Assembly (NCBI GenBank): GCA_963920705.1
Contig: OY987232.1
Coordinates: 10,381,318-10,445,317, forward strand
Direction: 5' to 3'
DNA: 64,000 bases
Source: Odiellus spinosus
Taxonomy: Eukaryota; Arthropoda; Arachnida; Opiliones; Phalangiidae
Of the stretch, positions 32,701-42,144 are shown piece by piece. A model generated the notes under the pieces. It searched no databases and had not been told where the DNA came from. It was given only the letters and a program-made list of their open reading frames with translations. The position numbers and the translations under genes were made by a program. Position 1 is the stretch's first letter. Each line of letters starts with the position of its first letter.

Positions 32701-35304
32701 ACAGCATGTAAGTACAATTCATTTATGAACTAATAATATTAAAATTTTTAATACATTCTAATCAATATATTTTTAATATTGAATAAAAATGTATTCCGTA
32801 GACCGTGAGTATAATTCATTTAGTAGTTAAAAATAATCTAGTTTTAAAAGTAAACTAATGAATACTTTTCTCATAATTGTGTAACCAATGGATTCTGCAG
32901 TAGGTGGGTATAACTATTTATTAACTAATAATATTTAATTTTTAATACATTCTAATCAATATCTTATTAATATTTTATAAAAATTAATTCTGCAGGACGT
33001 AAGTATATTTGATTTATAAACTAATAATATTAAAATTTTTAATACATTCTAATCAATACATTTTTAATATTGAATAAAAATGTATTCTACAGCATGTAAG
33101 TACAATTCATTTATGAACTAATAATATTAAAATTTTTAATACATTCTAATCAATATATTTTTAATATTGAATAAAAATGTATTCCGTAGACCGTGAGTAT
33201 AATTCATTTAGTAGTTAAAAATAATCTAGTTTTAAAAGTAAACTAATGAATACTTTTCTCATAATTGTGTAACCAATGGATTCTGCAGTAGGTGGGTATA
33301 ACTATTTATTAACTAATAATATTTAATTTTTAATACATTCTAATCAATATCTTATTAATATTTTATAAAAATTAATTCTGCAGGACGTAAGTATATTTGA
33401 TTTATAAACTAATAATATTAAAATTTTTAATACATTCTAATCAATACATTTTTAATATTGAATAAAAATGTATGCTACAGCATGTAAGTACAATTCATTT
33501 ATGAACTAATAATATTAAAATTTTTAATACATTCTAATCAATATATTTTTAATATTGAATAAAAATGTATTCCGTAGACCGTGAGTATAATTCATTTAGT
33601 AGTTAATAATAATCTAGTTTTGAAAGTAAACTAATAAATACTTTTCTCATAATTGTGTAACCAATGGATTCTGCAGATGGTGGGTATAACTATTAATTGA
33701 TAATATTATTTTTTTTTAATACATTCTAATCAATACCTTTTTAATATTGAATAAAAATGTATGCTGCAGGACGTAAGTATAATTCATTTAGTAGTTAATA
33801 ATAATCTAGTTTTGAAAGTAAACTAATAAATACTTTTCTCATAATTGTGTAACCAATGGATTCTGCAGATGGTGGGTATAACTATTAATTGATAATATTA
33901 TTTTTTTTAATACATTCTAATCAATACCTTTTTAATATTGAATAAAAATGTATGCTGCAGGACGTAAGTATAATTCATTTAGTAGTTAAAAATAATCTAG
34001 TTTTAAAAGTAAACTAATGAATATCTTTCTCATAATTGTGTAACCAATGGATTCTGTAGAGCGTTCGTATAACTATTTATTAACTAAAAATATTGAAATT
34101 TTTAATACATTCTAATCAATACCTTATTAATATTAAATAAAAATGTATTCTGCAGATGGTGCGTATAATTAATTTAGTGGTTAATAATAAACTAGTTTTA
34201 AAAGTAAACTAATGAAAACCTTTCTCATAATTGTGTAACCAATGGATTCTGCAGAAGGTGGGTATAAATATTTTTTAACTAATAATATTGAAATTTTTAA
34301 TACATTCTAATCAATATCTTATTAATATTGTATAAAAATTAATTCTGCAGGACGTAAGTATAATTGATTTATAAACTAATAATATTAAAATTTTCAATAC
34401 ATTCTAATCAATATATTTTTAATATTGAATAAAAATGTATTCAATATGTATGAGTATAATTCATTTAGTAGTTAATAATAATCTACTTTTAAAAGTAACC
34501 AATGGATTCTGCAGATGGTGGGAATAACTATTTATTAACATGCACTAATCAATACCTTTTTAAATTTGTATTAGAGCAGGTGTAGAAGTATACTTCTATT
34601 ATAATTTTAATTGTGAACTAACAATTAATTTTGTTAATTGTGTAACAACGATCGATTCTGTTACTATAAAATATTTACTGGTTAATACTAGAAACGCATT
34701 CTCTACAAATTAAAGGGAGAATGGAACCCCATAACAAGTGTTTTTTTATCGATCCCTCTTGTATGAAGAGGTAGAAAACTACATATAACTATAAAGTAGG
34801 CTTAAACAGAATCCATCAACACAGGCTTAGCTGGATTCATGGAGATATCCTGAATTCCCAATAGAAGGATCAATGACATTATATGGGGAATGTAGGATCT
34901 CCATGAATCCAGCTAAGCCTATTTTGATAGTAAGTTTGAAATTCATTTCTAGTTTAATATCTTTTTAATTGTTTTACTGGTGCATTATATTTATTTAAAC
35001 GATAAAGAATCGATAAAAAAATCGCTTGTTAGGTTGCTTTCTGCCTTTAAAGGCTAAATTTTCACTGATCCATTTTCGCCGTGGTCTTGAAACAAAATTT
35101 TGTTTTACGGCGCAATCTTTCATTAGTAATCTTGTCAGGACAACTTAATTTAGATAAATGTTAATACTTTTTTAGAATCTGTACACTGTCTTGGCGGGTG
35201 AGAAACGGACACGGGGGGGGGGGCGGTGCATTAGAGAAATTACTCAAAACATTTAAGTGGAGTTACGACTAAAAATTTGACTCTCTTTTTCAGGGAAACT
35301 GTAA
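29796..35304 (+). CDS. Unit 2: microexon gene encoding a PGPY/LGPY repeat peptide
   Basis: Exon 1 (29,796-29,877) encodes a 27-residue signal peptide (MLPNQMVLRF... FIVVILLANA), phase 1. The exon-2 equivalent (30,621, CTGAAC) has lost its AG, and the next module (30,721) has no bases between AG and GTGAGT. About 38 3-nt exons follow, starting at 30,857, 30,948, 31,040 (3 or 15 nt), 31,148, 31,251, 31,350, 31,445, 31,542 and then every 90-97 bp to 34,351, plus 34,515. The last exon (35,294) gives Gly-Lys-Leu-TAA. From 31,350 to 33,580 the exons cycle CTG or TAG, GAC, CAT, ACC; in phase 1 that is Pro/Leu-Gly-Pro-Tyr six times, then a His/Gly-rich tail. Total about 68 residues. A Pro/Gly/Tyr-rich secreted repeat suggests a structural, adhesive or effector peptide; that is conjecture. 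Module at 34,440 is degenerate. Confidence 0.7.
30163..30419. mobile_element. TTAA-flanked MITE in unit 2 intron 1
   Basis: Ends AGGGAGAATG...CATTCTCCCT, flanked by TTAA at 30,159-30,162 and 30,420-30,423, with internal TTATCGATTCC / GGAATCGATAA arms. TTAA duplication is typical of piggyBac- and Kolobok-type transposases. Confidence 0.8.
30721..30728 (+). promoter_or_regulatory. Zero-length exon: AG directly abutting GTGAGT
   Basis: In this module the acceptor CTGCAG runs straight into GTGAGT with no exon between. This is the layout of a recursive (ratchet) splice site, and it could arise by loss of a 3-nt exon. Confidence 0.5.
31249..33600 (+). repeat. 390-bp higher-order repeat of four microexon modules
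   Basis: ACC exons recur at 31,251; 31,639; 32,027; 32,415; 32,802; 33,190; 33,578, a period of 387-388 bp. Within each period the four introns are nearly identical between copies. Each period equals one tetrapeptide. This is recent tandem amplification of a four-exon block inside the gene. Confidence 0.9.
34714..35046. mobile_element. TTAA-flanked MITE in last intron of unit 2
   Basis: Same family as 30,163-30,419 (AGGGAGAATGGAAC end, ATCGATAAAAAAATCGCTTG near the other). TTAA lies at 34,710-34,713 and 35,047-35,050. The arms contain GGCTTAGCTGGATTCATGGA and its complement. Confidence 0.8.
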
Positions 35305-35306
35305 AA

Positions 35307-35396
35307 GCCTTCAGCCCCGTGGAATCATCAAACATGCACATTGGGACAAGACACATTTACTGCAGACGCCATGATGATTCCACACCTTTATTTCGC
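35307..35396 (+). promoter_or_regulatory. Conserved 3' UTR stem-loop block, unit 2
   Basis: GTGGAATCATC (35,319-35,329) pairs perfectly with GATGATTCCAC (35,373-35,383); the loop is 43 nt, as in units 1 and 3. No AATAAA follows directly; the downstream sequence instead matches the more distal part after unit 3 (about 39,845 on), pointing to a small deletion. Confidence 0.7.
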
Positions 35397-35419
35397 ACAT
35401 TTCTCTACATTTGTTTGTA

Positions 35420-36085
35420 TCCCAAATTAAGAGAAAGCTAATATTGTATTATTATACTATGCATTTTATTATAATATAAAATCAGAAATTAGGAAAACAT
35501 TTATTGTAATTTATTTTTCTTATCATAAAACAATCGAGGGGAATGAGAGTTTAAAGCTTACTTTGGAACCAAGGGGAAAAATATACGATGAAATATTCTA
35601 GTAAATAACAAATCTGGGAAATTGAGAAATCAACGGAAGCGTATTATTCGAAGCAGTTTAAAAATAAACAGCAACCAATTATTAACTTGCATTGTAAGAA
35701 ATTCACCGTACTTTTTACTGCCTAACCTTACTTATTACGTTGCCCCCTCCTCCATCTAGAAGGGAAAGCTATTTGTTACAAAATTAAAATGGAAACCTGC
35801 GGAAATAGAAAACTGCGCAAATGAAAAACTGCGCAAAAGGAAATGCGCTTGTGGGAACTGCGCAATTGGAACCTTATCTTTCAAACCGCCTCAGATTTTC
35901 TCATCCTGCAAACTTCTCTTGAACTTAGGAAAAGGCCAGCTATCGTTCATTTAGGTACTAATAAAAAATATTTTTAAATTACATTTTAGGGAGATATCTC
36001 CTTTTCTTTTTAGCTTGAAACAGGCCGTCGTAAAAGTTGTTTGATCCCTTAAAAGGGTGGTAAAATGGTGGCTGACGACTATAAT
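35420..36085. other. Spacer after unit 2
   Basis: Homologous in part to the region after unit 3 (CCAAATTAAGAGAAA, ATACTATGCATTTTATTATA, TCAACGGAAGCGTAT). A TGCGCAAATG-type minisatellite lies at 35,800-35,876. No gene seen. Confidence 0.55.
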
Positions 36086-36434
36086 CAGAAGACGATGAAA
36101 CCCTCCTTTGTAGTCTATTACTCCCGGGTCTTGTCTACCCCTCTCTGTATGGGTTAGTTTCAAAAAGCGCGATTCGTACGCCTCCCAACGGTAGATATTT
36201 TCGGAGCGGGAGTTCGTCCAGCGAATATCTCTAGCAGCCTTGGAGTTCGTCAAAAAAAAAAAAAAAAAACGTCGTCGTTTGTGGAGAGAGAGAATTTCCA
36301 ATTTTCCGTAGACAGGGGGGTATGAAGTAGGACCCATCCGATCTCGTAAAATCAGGAATTTTACCCATACAGAGAGGAGCGCTATATCGAACATTAGAGT
36401 AGTAGACTTCAAAGGAGGGTTTCATCGGCTTCTG
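36086..36434 (-). mobile_element. CAGAAGCC-family MITE, copy C
   Basis: Full-length, opposite orientation to copies A and B, with an internal A tract at about 36,252-36,270. Flanks CTATAAT and CAATAAT match at six of seven positions, consistent with an old 7-bp duplication. The open frames here are MITE sequence. Confidence 0.88.
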
Positions 36435-36689
36435 CAATAATTATATATAACGAATGTTTAGCTTCCTTACTGATGTTCCTACTCTGTTTTTCCTTATGGC
36501 ACCTATTAATTAATCAACTGAAAGCTCCACTTTAAAAATTACAAAAATTGCGATTTTAAATGTACTTTTATCGTTGTATGTTTAGAATCGTTTTTCAATG
36601 AATTTTCCGAAAATGCTACTCAATTTCCATTTGGAGGTAGTTAATGAAAAATCCGTTACAGCCTCACTTATTAGAAGTCCATAGTACGA

Positions 36690-37440
36690 TTTAACAATAA
36701 TATCTAGCCTTTATTGATTTAATTTATTATTGTGTATTTCTCATAAAGAACTTAATTTAATGCCTTTTAGAGAAGTAGGATTATAATTCTAATGATCCAT
36801 AACGCGTTATTCTTTCGAATCGCCGATTTTATTTAAATTACAACTAATTGAATGGAATAGAATACACTATTAATTTTATATCCGGCAACCGAAAATCTAT
36901 ATCGTGTTCGATTTTAAATTACTTATTTATTTCCGATTCATTGAAATCACAAATTTATTCCCTATTCATTTAATAAAATTACGAATTTATTTCCTATTCA
37001 TTTATTTAATAAAATTACTAATTTATATCCAATTCATTTATTTAAATTACTTATTTATCCCCTATTCATTTATTCATTTAAATTACTTATTTATCCCCTA
37101 TTCATTTATTCATTTAAATTACTTATTTATCCCCTATTCATTTATTCATTTAAATTACTTATTTATCCCCTATTCATTTATTCATTTAAATTAGAAATTT
37201 ATTTCCTATTCATTGAAATGGTTTAAAAAGACGGGATAGTGCTACAATTTAGTTCAGATCCACGGAAAGACTTTGAGATCGAAGTATACTCTTAGAATAA
37301 AATTCGTCATCCCAGTTTCTATCGTCTTACGAGTAAGTATTTTGCTTTATCATTTTCATTTCGTTGTGTTTTCTAGATGCTTATGAAAGTGTCTTTTATT
37401 ATAATTCATTACACATAGTAGCTTGGCGTTAAAGCCTCGT
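36690..37440 (+). repeat. Segmental duplication upstream of unit 3
   Basis: Collinear with 23,480-24,480 and lacking MITE copy A, so it shows the empty site at 36,865-36,885. It includes a 36-bp tandem repeat expansion and a CGA|GTAAGT donor candidate at 37,332. Confidence 0.8.
37043..37190. repeat. 36-bp tandem repeat, four copies
   Basis: Unit TATCCCCTATTCATTTATTC plus ATTTAAATTACTTATT. The 36-bp period keeps one frame open and yields a spurious 12-residue repeat, not a gene. Confidence 0.85.
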
Positions 37441-37645
37441 CTCAATTAGTTTAGTTTTTAAATACGTAATAACTGCGCATAATCATTACATACTATATTT
37501 AAGGGATATAGTTCATTAAGTCCTTTAGCAGTTAAAGAAATTCTCTAACACCTTATACCGAGGAAGGGATCATCCGCGATTCATAATTAGTTTATCTCGT
37601 TGAACAATCATTTCAGTAGTGTATTTCAGCTCATCCGCTTCTGAT

Positions 37646-37653
37646 TATAAAAT
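37646..37653 (+). promoter_or_regulatory. Unit 3 TATA box
   Basis: TATAAAAT, 97 bp before the ATG, in the conserved TTCAGCTCATCCGCTTCTGA context. Confidence 0.5.
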
Positions 37654-37742
37654 ATACGAATCGATTAAAGAGACAGAGGATTAATTAATCTATAAATTCA
37701 ATGATCGCGTGTTTTTCTAAATCAGGTATTAAAATCGAAAAG

Positions 37743-39608
37743 ATGCTATCCAGCCAAATGGTCCAACGTTTTTCATTGCGATTCGTCGCGTTCACAGCCA
37801 TGGCCCTTCTTCTGGCAAAAGCTGCTTATTCAGGTAATTAAAATGACAAACCGATCAAATCAAATCATATTTTTGGTGCACTTTTATAATTATATTCCCC
37901 GAGTCCCCCGACAGGTCGTAGTCTCAAATTTTAGCGGATAAAATTTTTTAGCTAATTCGATTTATAGACATTTCATTATTTAATATATCTAATAATAAAT
38001 AGTTTCGCGAAAAAGCCTTTAAATAAACCAGAAAACCTGGGTTCGAGAATTTCGAGTTAAAACTGATAATACAACAATTTTGGTCAAAAATTGTGTCCAA
38101 AAGTTTTTCCAAATAATGGTAGTTTAGATGACTGCAAACGTGTTCCCCACTAAATAATGCCAGAAAAATCGATTGCAAGTTTTCAAATGTCCATCTTAAT
38201 GCCCAACAAACTAGCCTGAATTCCCGGTTCCTATCCATTACCATCGATATTTAGTTTGCAGTCCTACACCCTACTAATTCAATAGCCAATCACAGAACAG
38301 CATTAGTCACGTGAGCTTAAGACGTTATCAAATGGCGAGCCAGTTAGGGTCCCCATTACCAAGTTAGGTTATACGCTAGGGCTCGTTTTGTAACCGTGGC
38401 TGCGCAAAAGGTGTTGGTCAAAGAGGGCTGAAAACGCGTTGAGTGGCTGGGTGATGAACCTATAGACATCTTTCCAAAAAGTGTACCAAGTAAGGGGGCT
38501 CCTACCCTAACCATGTGAACTAATATTGACCTTTTCATAATTGTGTAACCAATGGATTCTGCAGGTCGTAAGTATAATTATTATCTAATGTATTAAAATT
38601 TAATATGCACTAATCAATACCTTTTTAATTTTGTATGAAAATGGATTTTGCTAATAATAATCTAATTTTAAATGTGAACTAATATTTAACTTTTCATAAT
38701 TGTGTAACCAATGGATTCTGCAGAAGGTAGGAATTATTCATTTATTGGTTATTAATAATCTAATTTTTAATGTTGACTAATGATTACCTTTCCATTATTG
38801 TGTAGCCAATGAATTCTGCAGATTGTGCGTATAATTATTTACGAACTAATAATATTGAAATTTTTCATACGTACTAATGAATACCTTTTTTAATATTGTA
38901 TAAAAATGGATTCTGCAGATGGTATTATTCATTTATTGTTTAATAATAATCGAATTTTAAATGTGAATTAATGTTTACCTTTTATTAATTGTGCAACCAA
39001 TGGATTCTGTAGGAAATTGGTCTAGTTATTTATTGAAAATAATATTATGGATTAACGGGAATCCATACATATTTTTCACTAAACTAAATGCCATTCCCTC
39101 AGTGTTGCCAAACACTTGTGAGCGCAAATTGAAGCGTATTAGTTTGCTCTAAACTGCGCTCACAAACTCCTGGCAGCCCTACAATGAAAGGAAAGCTGGG
39201 AATGAGGGGTATAATTTTATTTTGTCCCTTTATCAAAAACTACGTATATAGTGTGTTTAAAATCTCGTCGTTAACGAGTCTACGGCCAATCAAGCGAGAT
39301 TCGCGCGATTTACCCTGACAGTAAAAGATTGAAACTCACCTCGGCTCTCTGTTAAGCTTTGTTTCTATGTTTTAAATAGTCTTATTTCTTATAATAATTT
39401 GTAAATGTTTTCTAGTGAATTAGGATTATTTAAAACAGGTTAGATCCCCACCGCAAAATTGCCTAGTACACAGGCACTCGAAAGGGAGGGAGCTCTAGAG
39501 AGCAAGGGGGGGCTCAAAAAGTTACAAAAACGAGAAAACTGAAAACCTGTAAGTGGAGTTACGACTAAAAATCTGAAAATTCTCTCTCCATTTCTTCTGG
39601 AATATATT
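37743..39608 (+). pseudogene. Unit 3: microexon paralog, probably decayed
   Basis: Exon 1 (37,743-37,833) is an intact signal peptide (MLSSQMVQRFSLRF, then a VAFTAMALLLAKA core) ending phase 1 at TCA G|GTAATT. Only four intact 3-nt exons remain: GTC 38,565, AAG 38,724, ATT 38,822, ATG 38,919 (in phase: Gly, Gln, Asp, Tyr). The module near 38,641 lacks its splice sites, the one at 39,013 has lost its donor GT, and the last acceptor reads TTCTGG where units 1 and 2 have TTCAGG (39,596-39,601). Intron 1 contains about 600 bp of other sequence. The 3' UTR block is nevertheless intact. It may be a pseudogene or may use other sites. Confidence 0.6.
39088..39205. mobile_element. Small palindromic MITE in unit 3
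   Basis: CAGTGTTGCCA...TTGTGAGCGCA on the left and TGCGCTCACAA...TGGCAGCCCTA on the right form a foldback with a spacer of about 28 bp. CAGTGTTGCCA resembles hAT tips, but I cannot find a convincing target duplication. Confidence 0.6.
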
Positions 39609-39613
39609 AAACG

Positions 39614-39706
39614 GCCTTCAGGCCCGTGGAATCATCAACCTTGCACATTGGGACAAGATACATTTATTGCAGACACCACGATGATTCCACACCTTTATTT
39701 CGCACC
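39614..39706 (+). promoter_or_regulatory. Conserved 3' UTR stem-loop block, unit 3
   Basis: GTGGAATCATC (39,626-39,636) pairs with GATGATTCCAC (39,680-39,690); loop 43 nt. It is as well conserved as in unit 1 despite decay of the coding part. Confidence 0.7.
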
Positions 39707-39710
39707 TTAT

Positions 39711-39716
39711 AATAAA
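39711..39716 (+). terminator. Unit 3 polyadenylation signal
   Basis: AATAAA directly after the conserved 3' UTR block. Confidence 0.55.
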
Positions 39717-39759
39717 TTGAAGGCTATTATATTACATTGAAATAACTTGTTAAAGGAGT

Positions 39760-41100
39760 TTTCCTCCTAGTTTCATCTTTCGACTAATTAACTTTAAGGT
39801 CAATTATTAATGTAGACGTCGGTTAACTAAAGTCACCATCCCACTACATTCATTGTATTCCAAATTAAGAGAAACCTAATATTGTATTATAATACTATGC
39901 ATTTTATTATAATATTAAATCAGAAATAAGGAAAATATTAATTGGAATTTATTATTTCTTACCATAAAACAGTCGAGGGAAATGAGTTTCAAGCTTACTT
40001 TGGAACCAAGGGTTAACTACACTATTAGGTATTCTAATATTTAACAAATCTTGTAAATTGAGATATCAACGGAAGCGTATACTTCGAAGCAATTTAAAAA
40101 TAAACAAGCAATTATTAACTTGCACTGTAAGAAATACATCGTAACTTTTAGTGTCTAACCTTATTATTACGCCGCCAAAGATATTTTATCCATTAATTCA
40201 AAAAAGGTTGGGGCGCCCAACTACTAAGAAAAAGCTATTTGTGACAGTTATTAAAACTCAGAATGGACAGATAATAACATCTTGGAATGGACAGATGCAA
40301 TTAATTTCAACTGAGAGTTTACAGATATCAAATTTTGAAATCAGCGCAATTCAGTCAAACTATTTCTGCCCTTCAAAAGAAATATTCCCCTTTATTCAAA
40401 CGAAGTCACTGCCTTAGGAGACAATAGTCAGAAGATACTCAGTTTTATACGAGTAAACTTATATTTTCATTTCTTATATAAAACCAAATCCGAACAAGAA
40501 CTTTCCAATCATTAATATCACGGGTAAATCATGCTTCAAGTTTACAACCAGGCATATTACGATTGGTTTGTGGTTATGAAAGTTTTGTCGTCAGAGCTTA
40601 ATTTCGCCCGAGAAGATAGGACAAAATACAAAAACTCTAAACGGTCGAGATAGGGAATTCGAAATTGCTCTCTCTAGCGGTTGAGATTGGAACTAACTTG
40701 TAAGTAGGCGGTGCTAATATCGCGCTGAACAAACATGGATGGCTCTAGATTTGTACCACGTGATCATTCGAGATTTTATATTTTTAAAATTCGCCATTTG
40801 AGGTAGATCTCTAGGGAAAGTAGCGAGAAATATTTCTTGAGAATGAAATTCACGTATTTGACGCGAGATAAATTAGAGAAGGCCCGAATTGAGTCAGATT
40901 GCGTCTACTTTAACAATATTTTTGCACCATCTATAATATTTTATCCAAACGCCGAGGCATTGCCATAGCGACAACTATCCTTCAACCTGAATCATACGAT
41001 TTTTTGTTGTTTCAAGGACTTGGAAAACCAAATCATCTGGAATGATTTTTACTAGAATACGTGACTGTTTTTGATGTAATAATATTCCAAACAAAAAACG
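39760..41100. other. Spacer between units 3 and 4
   Basis: The first 350 bp are homologous to sequence after units 1 and 2. An 88-residue frame at 40,151-40,417 has no recognised relative and does not start with a signal peptide; I leave it uncalled. The rest is unassigned. Confidence 0.5.
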
Positions 41101-41106
41101 CGTTGG

Positions 41107-41190
41107 TATAAATAGCAGCGTATCTGTAGTAACCGAAAACTATTGGTTTGCCCGTATTTCTCAACAGACAGGCACTCATTCCGCTGAAAA
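41107..41190 (+). promoter_or_regulatory. Orphan TATA box and 5' exon with splice donor
   Basis: TATAAATAG (41,107) is followed about 80 bp later by GCTGAAAA|GTAAGT (donor at 41,191). Possible acceptors are TATTTCAG at 41,359 (before the mini-ORF at 41,365) or the pyrimidine tract plus CAG just before the ATG of unit 4 (42,138). It could be the real first exon of unit 4 or of an older unit. Confidence 0.4.
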
Positions 41191-41364
41191 GTAAGTGATA
41201 TCTCGAACCATTCCTCTTTAAACACCAACAATAGGCTTTATTCTAATTATAAAATAGTTCAACTAGTACGTCATCTTTTTTAACCATTCATTACGAACTT
41301 CATTCGCGTCGCTATTAATTCAAATTGAAACGATAGAAATAGGACCAGGAGTATTTCAGTAACA

Positions 41365-41418
41365 ATGGCAGAAAGGGTTTTACGTTTAACCGCATTAGTA
41401 TTTTTATTTGCAATATAA
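41365..41418 (+). CDS. Mini-ORF resembling a signal peptide
   Basis: Good start context (AACAATGG). It encodes MAERVLRLTALVFLFAI then TAA (17 residues): a basic start and a hydrophobic core as in the signal exons of the microexon units, but not similar in sequence. It lies behind an acceptor-like CAG and downstream of the orphan TATA box. It may be the remnant of another secreted-peptide gene whose donor was lost. Confidence 0.3.
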   Translation: MAERVLRLTALVFLFAI

Positions 41419-41756
41419 GTTTCGGAACCAATTAATTCATTACAGACTTCGATCATTCTAGATTTAAATTATGAAAACGGGTTTTAGATTTTCAGTTACA
41501 ATTTTGCATAATTCCACCAATTAACCGTTCACTTCCCCCTTAACATATCGACACGTTACTTGAATCAATTTAATCTCCATAATGAGGATATTTTTAAGGT
41601 TATTTTCCGAAAGAAATCCATATAGGAGTTTGATTTGTACGACATTAGCGAAAACCTTGGGGAAATAAAGTAGACGAATCAACAACTGTTTCAGTATTTC
41701 GAAAAATCTACTTGGCGCAGTAGAATTTTATATCTTATATTTTAATATTTGTAATA

Positions 41757-41917
41757 CGTTTTTTTGACGAACTCCAAGGCTACTAGAGATATTCGCTCCG
41801 AAAATATCTACCGTTAGGAGGCGTACGAATCGCGCTTTTTGAGACTTAACCCATACAGAGAGGGGTAGACAAGACCCGGTAGTATTAGACTTCAAAGGAG
41901 GGTTTCATCGGCTTCTG
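41757..41917 (+). mobile_element. CAGAAGCC-family MITE, copy D, truncated
   Basis: Right half only: from TTGACGAACTCCAAGG through AGGAGGCGTACGAATCGC to the complete right terminus GGGTTTCATCGGCTTCTG. Confidence 0.85.
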
Positions 41918-42048
41918 ATATAATTACACCCTTTTGGGGGACTATAGAATAAGCAAATTGGAGGGTTTGAAAATATTTCTCGCGCTAAGAAACATGGTCG
42001 GGGGCTCATCATTGCGGTACAGTGAACTTCAGCTCATCCGCTTCTGAT

Positions 42049-42056
42049 TATAAAAT
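42049..42056 (+). promoter_or_regulatory. Unit 4 TATA box
   Basis: TATAAAAT, 96 bp before the ATG, in the conserved TTCAGCTCATCCGCTTCTGA context. Upstream homology to the other units stops near 42,025. Confidence 0.5.
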
Positions 42057-42144
42057 AGAACAATCGAATAAAAAGACAGAGGATTACTTAATTTAGAAAT
42101 AAATGCGACCTAATAATTACGTGTTTTTCTAATTCAGGTGAAAG

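Noticed and set aside
25141-34520. Each module as a tiny ORF starting at ATGGATTCTGCAG (for example 16 codons near 31,340)
   Set aside because: Many modules lack the ATG or differ in frame and length, while the AG-three bases-GT layout is kept throughout and leads to one long frame from a signal peptide to a stop.
35951-36437. Minus-strand ORFs of 153 and 68 residues; also 23,651-23,921 and 28,126-28,314
   Set aside because: They lie within CAGAAGCC MITE copies; the similar peptides reflect element similarity, and frames break between copies.
36904-37194. 96-residue ORF with a 12-residue repeat
   Set aside because: It comes from a 36-bp tandem repeat; the paralogous region at 24,100-24,230 lacks the repeat and the frame.
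40151-40417. 88-residue ORF between units 3 and 4
   Set aside because: No recognisable domain, no proper ATG context at the stated start, no paralog in the corresponding spacers.
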